Below are positions 1 through 6,792 of a stretch of 40,480 nucleotides of DNA, in pieces (positions within the stretch are counted from its first letter, which is position 1; each line of letters opens with the position of its first letter). The notes under the pieces were generated by a model. That model made no database searches. It was given only the letters and a program-made list of their open reading frames with translations, and was not told where the DNA came from. A program made the translations under genes and the position numbers. The DNA is from Verrucomicrobiota bacterium (GTDB taxonomy: Bacteria; Verrucomicrobiota; Verrucomicrobiia; Limisphaerales; JAFGQR01). The DNA lies in NCBI GenBank assembly GCA_016935555.1, contig JAFGQR010000035.1:1-40480 (forward strand). The letters run 5' to 3'.

Positions 1-113
1 CGGCAGGAAGTATATGCCATACACATATATCCGGTCAACAAAAAAATGCGAAAAACCTGCACTTGGAAGATTCCTGTCGCACACCCGGGACGCGCGCGGG
101 TCGAAGCGCGGGC

Positions 114-142
114 TTGCTTTGTCGGGGGTGTTTGGTCATACT
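114..142 (+). promoter_or_regulatory. candidate sigma70-type promoter for the first operon
   Basis: TTGCTT at 114-119 and CATACT at 137-142 are separated by exactly 17 bases, and the first plausible start codon follows about 40 bases later. The upstream 60 bases are clearly richer in A+T than the rest of the region. The -10 match is only moderate, so this rests on spacing and position. Confidence 0.3.
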
Positions 143-183
143 GGGGGAGGCATTGAATTCGCCGGAACCGAACGACCCTGGTG

Positions 184-315
184 ATGCTGAATTTGACCCG
201 ACAACAGCAGCGTGTGATTGGCGTGGTGATTTTGTTGCTGGCCGTCGGCTGGACGGTCAAGGCGTGGCGCGCGGCCCATCCGCCCCGGCCGGAACCGGTT
301 TTGGCAAGTCCGTGA
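184..315 (+). CDS. tiny single-span membrane protein (43 aa)
   Basis: A 43-codon frame begins with a short polar stretch, runs through one hydrophobic segment (about residues 11-25, VIGVVILLLAVGWTV) and ends in a Pro/Arg-rich tail, as in a small inner-membrane protein. Its stop is three bases before the start of the Minf_1886 gene, so the two are probably co-transcribed. An alternative GTG start lies one codon upstream (181). I do not recognise the family and no function can be assigned. The coherent hydrophobic profile and the tight spacing argue that it is real, but at this length chance is not excluded. Confidence 0.5.
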   Translation: MLNLTRQQQRVIGVVILLLAVGWTVKAWRAAHPPRPEPVLASP

Positions 316-318
316 CTT

Positions 319-747
319 ATGCAAGCAGTGAATTTTGAGGAAACACTCGACAAGATCGTCGCCGCGGACCCGCGGTATCATCGGGACGCGTATTATTTCG
401 TGCGGGAAGGTCTGGACCACACGCACGAGCGGCTGGGCAAGAGCGGCAAGGGATCCCGGCGGCATGTGACGGGACAGGAGTTGCTGGAGGGGCTGCGCAG
501 TTTCGGCCTTGAACGCTACGGCCCCATGACCCTGACCCTGCTGGCCGAATGGGGAGTGCACCGCACGGCCGATTTCGGCGAGATTGTCTTCGCCATGGTC
601 GACGCCGGCCTGCTGGGGAAAACCGACGAGGATCGCCGCGAGGATTTTGCCGGCGGCTACGATTTTCACGACGCCTTCTGCCGCCCGTTTCTGCCCGCCG
701 CCAAAAGCGCGCCGCCCCCGCCGGAACCCAAACCGTCCCGGGTGTGA
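319..747 (+). CDS. Minf_1886 family protein (142 aa)
   Basis: The sequence matches my memory of the Minf_1886 family, small proteins of unknown function known from Verrucomicrobia and Planctomycetes. Visible hallmarks are an N-terminal DPRYHRDAYYFVREGLD-type block (residues about 17-33), a central segment around HVTGQELLEGLRSFGLERYGP, and WGVHRTADFGEIVFAMVD in the second half. The C-terminal tail is rich in Ala, Lys and Pro. There is no signal peptide or membrane segment, so it should be cytoplasmic. Its last codon and stop read GTG-TGA, overlapping the GTG start of the M16 peptidase by four bases, which suggests translational coupling. Function is unknown. Confidence 0.87.
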   Translation: MQAVNFEETLDKIVAADPRYHRDAYYFVREGLDHTHERLGKSGKGSRRHVTGQELLEGLRSFGLERYGPMTLTLLAEWGVHRTADFGEIVFAMVDAGLLGKTDEDRREDFAGGYDFHDAFCRPFLPAAKSAPPPPEPKPSRV

Positions 748-3290
748 CCGCGCCGCTGCCCGCCATTCCGCCCGGCGTGCGCGTGGCGACGCTGGACAAC
801 GGGTTGACGCTGATTTTGCGCGAGGATCACAGCGCGCCTGTGGTGTCGGCGCAGGCGTGGTGCAGGGCGGGGAGCATTGACGAAGGCGCCTGGCTCGGGG
901 CTGGTCTTTCGCACGTGCTGGAACACATGCTGTTCAAGGGCACGTCCACCCGGGGCGCCGGGCGCATCGACCAGGAAGTTCAGGCGGCCGGCGGCTACAT
1001 GAACGCCTACACCTCCTTCGACCGGACCGTCTATTGGATCAACGTCCCCAACACCGGCGCCCGCGTGGCCCTCGACATTCTCGCGGACATCATGCAGCAC
1101 GCCGCCCTGCCCGCCGGCGAACTTGCCAAGGAGATGGACGTGATCCGCCGCGAGATGGACATGACCCACGACGATCCCGGACAGCGCTCGGCGCGCCGGC
1201 TCTTCGAAACCGCCTACACCCGCAGCCCCTACCGCTTCACCGTCATCGGCTATCCCGACATCTTCAACCGGGTCACCCGCGACGACCTTCTCGCCTACTA
1301 CCGGTCGAAATACGCCCCCAACAACCTGTTCTTCGTCGTCGTTGGCGATTTCAACATCCCCGACGCCGAATCCCAACTGCGCGACGCCTTCGCCGGCGCC
1401 AAGGCCCAGCCCGCCCCGCCGTCGGTGCTCCCCGAGGAACCCCGCCAGACCGCCGCCCGCGAACGCGTCGAGGAGGCACCCATCGAGATGGGCCACCTGC
1501 ATTTCAGCTGGCACATCCCCGAGCTGCGGCATCCGGACGTGCCCCTGCTGGACGTTCTGGCCACGCTCCTGGGCGGCGGCCGCAGCTCGCGCCTTTTCCA
1601 GCGCGTGCGCGAGAAGCAGGGGCTGGTCACCTACGCCGACGCCTGGACCTACAGCCCCGGCAACCCCGGCCTGTTCGGCATGAGCGCCCTCGTCGAGCCC
1701 GACAAGTTCCCCCCCGCCCAAGCCGCCATGCTGCGCGAAATCGAATGCCTCCGCACCCGGCGCATGGCGCCCGCCGAATTGCGGAAGGCGGTCAAGCAAT
1801 TCACCTCGGCCACGCTGGCGACGCGCAAAACCATGCAGGGGCAGGCGCAGGACCTCGGCGGCAGCTGGATGGCCGCCGGCGACCTGAATTTCTCCGCCCG
1901 CCACCTCCACGCCGTCACCCGCGCCACTCCCGCCGACCTTCAGCGCGTCGCCCGCGCCTATCTCACCCCCGAAAACCGCACCCTTTACGCCCTGCTGCCC
2001 TCCGGGCATGCCCCCCGCACCCGTCATGTCGCCAAGGTCCTCCGCGACCACCCCACCCGCCCGTTCACCCTGCCCAACGGGTTGCGCCTGCTGATCAAGG
2101 AAGACCGCCGCCTGCCGTTTGTGGAATTGCGGGCGGTGTTCCAGGGGGGGGTTCTGGCCGAGACGCCCGCGACGAACGGGTTGACACTGCTGACCGCCAA
2201 CTGCCTGCTCAAGGGAACCGCCTCCCGCTCCGCCGAACGGATTGCCACCGAAATCGAATCCGTGGGTGGCCACATCGAAAGCTACGGCGGCAACAACAGC
2301 CTTGGCGTCAACCTGGAAGTCCTCGATGCCGACCTCGCCACCGGCCTTGACCTGCTCGCCGACGTTATCCTGCGCCCCTCGTTCCCCCGCGACGCCGTCG
2401 AACGCGAACGCCAAATCCAACTCGCCAGCATCCGCGCCCAAAAGGACGAGCTGCTCCCCACCGCCATGCGCCTCATGCGCCGCGGGCTTTACGGGGACAC
2501 CGGCTACGGCCTCAGCGTCAACGGCACCGAATCCAGCGTCCAACACTTCGGTGCCCGCGACGCCCGCACCATGCACCGCCGCCTCATGGCTCCCCAGAAT
2601 TGCGTCCTGGCCATCTTCGGCGCTGTCAACCCCGCCACCCTCCGAACCGCCGTCCAACACCGCTTCCGCACCTGGCGCCGCAACGACCGGCCCTCTGCCT
2701 CCACGCCAGCCCCGCCCCTCCTGCCGCCCCCGCCCCGCGGATCGCGCGTCGTCGAAAGGCTCGACAAAAAACAGGCTGTCCTCGTGATCGGCTTCCGGGG
2801 CACCACCCTCTTCGACCCCGACCGCTACGCCCTCGACCTCATCCACGAAGCCTGCAGCGACCTCGGCTCCCGCCTCTTCCTCCGCATCCGCGAAAAACTC
2901 GGGCTTGCCTATTACGTCGGCACCCGGCACCTGCCCGGTCTGTCTCCGGGCTACTTCGCCTTTTACGTGGGCACCGAACCCGCCAAGGTCGCGCAAGTCG
3001 AACGCGAGCTGCTCGCCGAAACCGACTTGCTCCGGCGGAAGGGCTTGTCCGCCGGCGAACTCCGCCGCGCCAAGGCCAAGGTGATCGGCCAGAAGAAAAT
3101 CGCCCGCCAGGACCTCGGCCACGTGGCCGTCACCAGCGCACTCGACGAACTCTACGGTCTCGGCTACGCCCACGCGGACGCCGAAGACGCCCGCTACGAG
3201 GCGGTCACGCCGGCCCAGACCCGGGCGGCTGCCTGCAAATACTTCGTCGCCCAACACGCCGCCGTCGCCCTGGTCCAGCCGGGCGGCTAG
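744..3290 (+). CDS. M16 family zinc metallopeptidase, double-domain (848 aa)
   Basis: This is an insulinase/pitrilysin-type peptidase with two M16 modules in one chain. The N-terminal module carries the inverted zinc motif HVLEH at residues 57-61 and a downstream acidic helix (EMDVIRREMD, about 131-139) expected to supply the third zinc ligand. The second module, from about residue 440 (LPNGLRLLIKED), keeps the fold signatures but has NGLTLLTANCLLKGT where the zinc motif should be, so it is a non-catalytic partner half. The GTG start at 744 is preferred because translation from it begins just before the conserved VATLDNGLTLIL strand; extending upstream only adds Arg-rich sequence overlapping the previous gene. 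I see no clear signal peptide. The likely role is degradation of short peptides. Confidence 0.93.
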   Translation: MTAPLPAIPPGVRVATLDNGLTLILREDHSAPVVSAQAWCRAGSIDEGAWLGAGLSHVLEHMLFKGTSTRGAGRIDQEVQAAGGYMNAYTSFDRTVYWINVPNTGARVALDILADIMQHAALPAGELAKEMDVIRREMDMTHDDPGQRSARRLFETAYTRSPYRFTVIGYPDIFNRVTRDDLLAYYRSKYAPNNLFFVVVGDFNIPDAESQLRDAFAGAKAQPAPPSVLPEEPRQTAARERVEEAPIEMGHLHFSWHIPELRHPDVPLLDVLATLLGGGRSSRLFQRVREKQGLVTYADAWTYSPGNPGLFGMSALVEPDKFPPAQAAMLREIECLRTRRMAPAELRKAVKQFTSATLATRKTMQGQAQDLGGSWMAAGDLNFSARHLHAVTRATPADLQRVARAYLTPENRTLYALLPSGHAPRTRHVAKVLRDHPTRPFTLPNGLRLLIKEDRRLPFVELRAVFQGGVLAETPATNGLTLLTANCLLKGTASRSAERIATEIESVGGHIESYGGNNSLGVNLEVLDADLATGLDLLADVILRPSFPRDAVERERQIQLASIRAQKDELLPTAMRLMRRGLYGDTGYGLSVNGTESSVQHFGARDARTMHRRLMAPQNCVLAIFGAVNPATLRTAVQHRFRTWRRNDRPSASTPAPPLLPPPPRGSRVVERLDKKQAVLVIGFRGTTLFDPDRYALDLIHEACSDLGSRLFLRIREKLGLAYYVGTRHLPGLSPGYFAFYVGTEPAKVAQVERELLAETDLLRRKGLSAGELRRAKAKVIGQKKIARQDLGHVAVTSALDELYGLGYAHADAEDARYEAVTPAQTRAAACKYFVAQHAAVALVQPGG

Positions 3291-3335
3291 CCGTTCGATG
3301 CCGGACGTTGCGCGCCGAGGACCGGCGCTCCCCGC

Positions 3336-4763
3336 TCACTTCAGCCCGCCCGCCGCATCCGCCAGCGTGCGCACCTGCCCGACCACGATGGTCTCCACCT
3401 CGGGCCGGAACGGACCATACCAGCCGTAATACATCAGCGACGACTCCGCCTCGTAGCCGCCTTCCTGAAGGATGCGGCGCGAGGGAATGTAGCAGGGGAT
3501 CTCGTAGGCGTAGCCCACGGTCCACACGGGCGCGCCGCCGGCAGCGCGCTTGAACTCGAGCGCGTAGTCCACGACCACCTCGCCGCCCATCGCCAGAAAC
3601 GTCAGATCCCCCCCCAGCCGCACCGCGGCAACCGGCAGCCTGAGCGACGACGGCACCGGATCGCCCCGCTCGAAGCCGCGCTGATATCGCAGGGCGCGGC
3701 TCCGGACATACCGGTTGTCGCTCCGGCTCTCGAGCAGGATCTGCTCGCGCGCGGGCGCCGGCTGGAAGGGCAGCTCCGGCTCGGCATAAGCGAACTGGAA
3801 CGGCCCGCGCACCGGCCGCATCGGCCGCTGGAGAACACTGACCACGGCGCCGGCGAGTTCCAGCCCGTGCCGCTTCGCCTGCAACAGACTGCCCCGCGGT
3901 GCCGGGTTGGCGTCTGCGCCCATGCCGGTCAGAAAAACGGCCCGGGCGCCGGGATATACAGCTTCGAGGTGCTGCCGGGCATAAGCGATGTAGTCGCCGG
4001 ACACCGTGTAGAAATCCGCCCCCTGGATGCTTGTCGCGTGGCAGGCGTAGCCGAAAAGGACCGCCCGCACCGTGCCGTTCGTGTCCAGGATTTTCAGCAC
4101 CGGCACTTCGCGGTCCACGGGCCCCTTGGGGTTTTCCCCGAAGCGCCAGGTCTTGGCCGCCTGCACCCGCCGGTTCACCGCAAAGGCCGCGTGCCCCACC
4201 CCATGCTCCATCATCGCCGGCCGCGTCGAGCCCAGCGCCGCCTCCACCGCCTCCCCCAGCGCCGCCTTCAGCGTCCGGCCGTAGGCAACCACGGCGGCGC
4301 GGTCCGCCTCTTCCAGCGGATACATGCCAAGCAGGCCGCCCTCCAGCACGGGACCGGAGTGGGTGTGGCTGCAGACGACCATGACGGCGCCGCGCGCCAG
4401 CGCGTGGCGCTGCTCCAGGCGGCGCAGGGTCGGCCCGATGAACTCGCCGCTGACCTCGCAGTTGTCCAGCGCCACGAACACGAACCGTTCGCCGGTGGCG
4501 TTTTTCAGCGCCAGCGCCTGCACCAGCAAGGGCGTGTCGACATTCGTCGCCGGCTGCGTCCGCGCCGCGTAGCCCGCCAGCCAGATGGGAACCGGGGGGG
4601 TGATGTCGCGGACGGCAAGGCCCACCTCCAGGACGTCGCCGCCGGCTGCGGCGCCGGCCGCACAGCCGATCGCCGAACCCCACGCGAGAATCGCGAACAT
4701 CCATGAAGACAGCCTGTCATGCCGCCAGAAGCGAACAGCCTCAGGGAGCGGGTTCGGTTTCAT
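3336..4763 (-). CDS. neutral/alkaline ceramidase-like secreted hydrolase (475 aa)
   Basis: The protein begins with basic residues and a hydrophobic stretch ending in a small-residue cleavage region (GCAAGAAAGG), so it is probably exported. The mature part starts with GLAVRDITPP and contains LDNCEVS and CSHTHSGP, the metal-binding landmarks of the neutral/alkaline non-lysosomal ceramidase N-terminal domain. At 475 residues it is shorter than full ceramidases and seems to lack their C-terminal domain, so the real substrate is uncertain. ATG at 4763 overlaps the stop of the upstream kinase gene (TGATG); a GTG one codon earlier (4766) is also possible. It is the last gene of a unit with thiG and the kinase, with which it has no obvious biochemical link. 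Confidence 0.82.
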   Translation of the reverse strand: MKPNPLPEAVRFWRHDRLSSWMFAILAWGSAIGCAAGAAAGGDVLEVGLAVRDITPPVPIWLAGYAARTQPATNVDTPLLVQALALKNATGERFVFVALDNCEVSGEFIGPTLRRLEQRHALARGAVMVVCSHTHSGPVLEGGLLGMYPLEEADRAAVVAYGRTLKAALGEAVEAALGSTRPAMMEHGVGHAAFAVNRRVQAAKTWRFGENPKGPVDREVPVLKILDTNGTVRAVLFGYACHATSIQGADFYTVSGDYIAYARQHLEAVYPGARAVFLTGMGADANPAPRGSLLQAKRHGLELAGAVVSVLQRPMRPVRGPFQFAYAEPELPFQPAPAREQILLESRSDNRYVRSRALRYQRGFERGDPVPSSLRLPVAAVRLGGDLTFLAMGGEVVVDYALEFKRAAGGAPVWTVGYAYEIPCYIPSRRILQEGGYEAESSLMYYGWYGPFRPEVETIVVGQVRTLADAAGGLK

Positions 4764-5854
4764 CACGCCCCAGTCTCCCGCACCGCGTGTCCCGGGTCAA
4801 CCCCCGGCGCTGCGGTGTTGCGGGAACGTTCCGCGTGCCACGGTGTGGGCGGGCAATGGCGCAGCAGTTCCTCGGGGGAGACGGTGGCGGTGCCGACTTT
4901 GCCCACGACGATGCCGGCGGCGTGATTGGAGAGGAGGGCGGCTTCGAGGGGGGAGGCGCCTGCGGCGATGGCGAGGGTGAAGGTGGCGATGACGGTATCG
5001 CCGGCGCCGGAGACGTCGAAGACTTCCTGGGCGACGGTGGGGATATGGAAGGGTTTGTGGCGGCGCTGGCAGAGGAGCATGCCCTGGTCGCCGAGCGTGA
5101 TGAGCAGGATGGCCAGTTTGAGGTTCTCGATCAATTGACGGGCGACCTCAAGGAGCGCCGCGTCCTGAAGCGGCGGCATGGTGCGGGAACCGTCTGGGAC
5201 ACCGGCCAGTTCAAAGGCTTCCTTGCGGTTGGGGGTGATGAGGGACAGCCTGCTGAGGTCGAGGTGGTGCACCGGTTTCGGGTCCACACTGAGCCACACG
5301 CCGCGCGCCCGGCAGAGCCGCCGCACGCCGTCCAGCAGCGCGGACGTCACCACGCCCTTCCCGTAGTCGCCCACAATCACGGCGTCGGCGGCGGGGATTT
5401 GGGACTCGAGCCGCCGGAGGAGGCGCCGCGTGGCGGCGGGGTCGGCGTCGTGACGGGTTTCGCGGTCGACGCGGACGACCTGCTGTTGGTGGGCGACGAC
5501 GCGGGTTTTCAGGGTGGTGAGCCGTGCCGCCTGCGAGACCAGGCCCCGGCAATCCACAGCCTGCTCGCGCAGCAGCGACTGCAGCCGCCGGCCCGCGTCG
5601 TCCCGGCCGATCAACCCGAAGAGGCGGGTCGGCACGCGGAGCGCGGCGAGGTTGCGCGCCACGTTGGCGGCGCCGCCGGGCATGCAGCTTTCCTGGACAT
5701 ACTCGACGACGGGCACGGGGGCTTCGGGGGAGATCCGGGACACCCGGCCCCAGATGAACTGGTCGAGCATGAGGTCGCCCACCACCACCAGCTGCCGCTG
5801 GCGGGCGGTCGACAGCAGGTGTTTGACGCGGGAACGGTTGAGGACGGGGCTCAT
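4763..5854 (-). CDS. hldE (kinase domain only; rfaE1/hldA type): D-glycero-beta-D-manno-heptose-7-phosphate kinase, PfkB family (363 aa)
   Basis: This is a ribokinase/PfkB-fold sugar kinase closest in pattern to the RfaE/HldE kinase domain, which phosphorylates heptose-7-phosphate at C1 for ADP-heptose and LPS core synthesis. Landmarks are VVVGDLMLDQFIWG near the N-terminus, PVPVV, the substrate loop PGGAANVARNLAAL, VSVDPKP-like and TPNRKEA segments, and DVSGAGDT near residue 290, whose Asp is the catalytic base. The C-terminal nucleotidyltransferase domain of HldE is absent, so a separate enzyme must supply that step. ATG at 5854 is preferred over upstream in-frame starts because those only add Pro-rich sequence. 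It lies 45 bases after thiG and overlaps the ceramidase-like gene. Confidence 0.88.
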   Translation of the reverse strand: MSPVLNRSRVKHLLSTARQRQLVVVGDLMLDQFIWGRVSRISPEAPVPVVEYVQESCMPGGAANVARNLAALRVPTRLFGLIGRDDAGRRLQSLLREQAVDCRGLVSQAARLTTLKTRVVAHQQQVVRVDRETRHDADPAATRRLLRRLESQIPAADAVIVGDYGKGVVTSALLDGVRRLCRARGVWLSVDPKPVHHLDLSRLSLITPNRKEAFELAGVPDGSRTMPPLQDAALLEVARQLIENLKLAILLITLGDQGMLLCQRRHKPFHIPTVAQEVFDVSGAGDTVIATFTLAIAAGASPLEAALLSNHAAGIVVGKVGTATVSPEELLRHCPPTPWHAERSRNTAAPGVDPGHAVRETGA

Positions 5855-5899
5855 GGGGGGTGGGGAAATCGCGGGTGGACCGCGGCGGGGCGGCACGGG

Positions 5900-6691
5900 T
5901 CAAGGCTGGCTCAGGAACGCTGTCAGGGGACTCGTCGCGCTGGCTGTGGCCTGTTCGGCGGGTAGCCCGGTTTCATAGGCGGCCCGGCCAGCTTCGACTG
6001 CCATCTTGAAGGCCACCGCCATGCGCACGGGGTCGCTGGCGACGGCGATGGCGGTGTTGACGAGCACGGCGTCGGCGCCCATTTCCAAGGCCGCGGCGGC
6101 GTGGCTTGGCGCGCCGAGGCCTGCGTCCACCACCACCGGCACGGTGGCCTGCTCGATGATGATCGCGAGCTGGTCGCGGGTTCGCAGGCCCCGCGCCGAT
6201 CCAATCGGCGCCGCCAGCGGCATCACCGTCGCCGCCCCCGCCTCCTGCAATCGCTTCGCAAGCACCGGGTCCGCGTTCATATACGGCAGCACGGTGAACC
6301 CCTCCCCCACCAGGATCTCCGCCGCCTTCAGCGTCTCCACCGGGTCCGGCAACAGATAGCGCGGGTCCGGATGGATCTCAAGCTTGATCCACTTCGGCAA
6401 ACCCGCCGCCGCCGCCAGCCGCGCCAGGCGCACCGCTTCCTCGGCGTTCATCGCGCCGCTCGTGTTCGGCACCAGCTGGTAAGCCTCCGGATCCACATAC
6501 TCCAGAATGTTCGCATACGGATCCCTCCGCCCGCTCAAATCCGCCCGCCGCAACGCCACCGTCACCATCTGGGCCCCGCTCGCCGCCAGCGCCTCCCGCA
6601 TCATCTCCGGCGCGCAAAACTTCCCCGTCCCCACCAGGAGGCGGGATTGGAACTCGCGATCGGCGATGACCAGCGGAGCGTTCGGTTGCAT
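5900..6691 (-). CDS. thiG: thiazole synthase ThiG (263 aa)
   Basis: ThiG condenses deoxyxylulose 5-phosphate, dehydroglycine and ThiS-thiocarboxylate to form the thiazole phosphate of thiamine. The sequence has the family landmarks in order: [10 protein letters not shown] at 16-25, a VTVALRRA strand, PNTSG at 75-79, WIKLEI with the Schiff-base Lys at about 103, [46 protein letters not shown], and a normal C-terminus. Length is usual for the family. No thiS, thiH/thiO or thiF is nearby. It is the first gene of a minus-strand unit. I do not see a TPP-riboswitch-like leader; the candidate promoter is almost on top of the start codon. Confidence 0.96.
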   Translation of the reverse strand: MQPNAPLVIADREFQSRLLVGTGKFCAPEMMREALAASGAQMVTVALRRADLSGRRDPYANILEYVDPEAYQLVPNTSGAMNAEEAVRLARLAAAAGLPKWIKLEIHPDPRYLLPDPVETLKAAEILVGEGFTVLPYMNADPVLAKRLQEAGAATVMPLAAPIGSARGLRTRDQLAIIIEQATVPVVVDAGLGAPSHAAAALEMGADAVLVNTAIAVASDPVRMAVAFKMAVEAGRAAYETGLPAEQATASATSPLTAFLSQP

Positions 6692-6699
6692 CAGGCTGG

Positions 6700-6728
6700 A
6701 AGATACGAACGTTCGGGTGCCGAGTCGA
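6700..6728 (-). promoter_or_regulatory. candidate promoter of thiG, with a 10-base palindrome in the spacer
   Basis: Read on the minus strand, TCGACT (6728-6723) and TATCTT (6705-6700) are 17 bases apart and the ATG is 8 bases after the -10 box, implying a leaderless or nearly leaderless mRNA. The spacer contains the perfect palindrome CGAACGTTCG at 6706-6715, which could be an operator. Confidence 0.35.
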
Positions 6729-6757
6729 GGGGCAAAGTCAAAGGCGCGCTTTTCGGG

Positions 6758-6786
6758 CTGACGGCGGACGTGGTTGCGGGTTCAAT
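6758..6786 (+). promoter_or_regulatory. candidate promoter of the GH106-like gene
   Basis: CTGACG at 6758-6763 and TTCAAT at 6781-6786 are spaced by 17 bases, each matching the sigma70 consensus at four of six positions. The ATG at 6793 is six bases after the -10 box, close to where transcription should start, so the mRNA may be leaderless. It is divergent from the thiG promoter. Confidence 0.35.
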
Positions 6787-6792
6787 GCGGCC

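Noticed and set aside
666-3257. 863-codon open frame antisense to the M16 peptidase
   Set aside because: It mirrors the codon structure of the real gene in G+C-rich DNA, is rich in Gly, Ala, Val and Glu, and shows no family motif.
6692-6792. possible TPP riboswitch upstream of thiG
   Set aside because: I could not find the conserved CTGAGA-type core, and the gap is too short if the candidate promoter is right.
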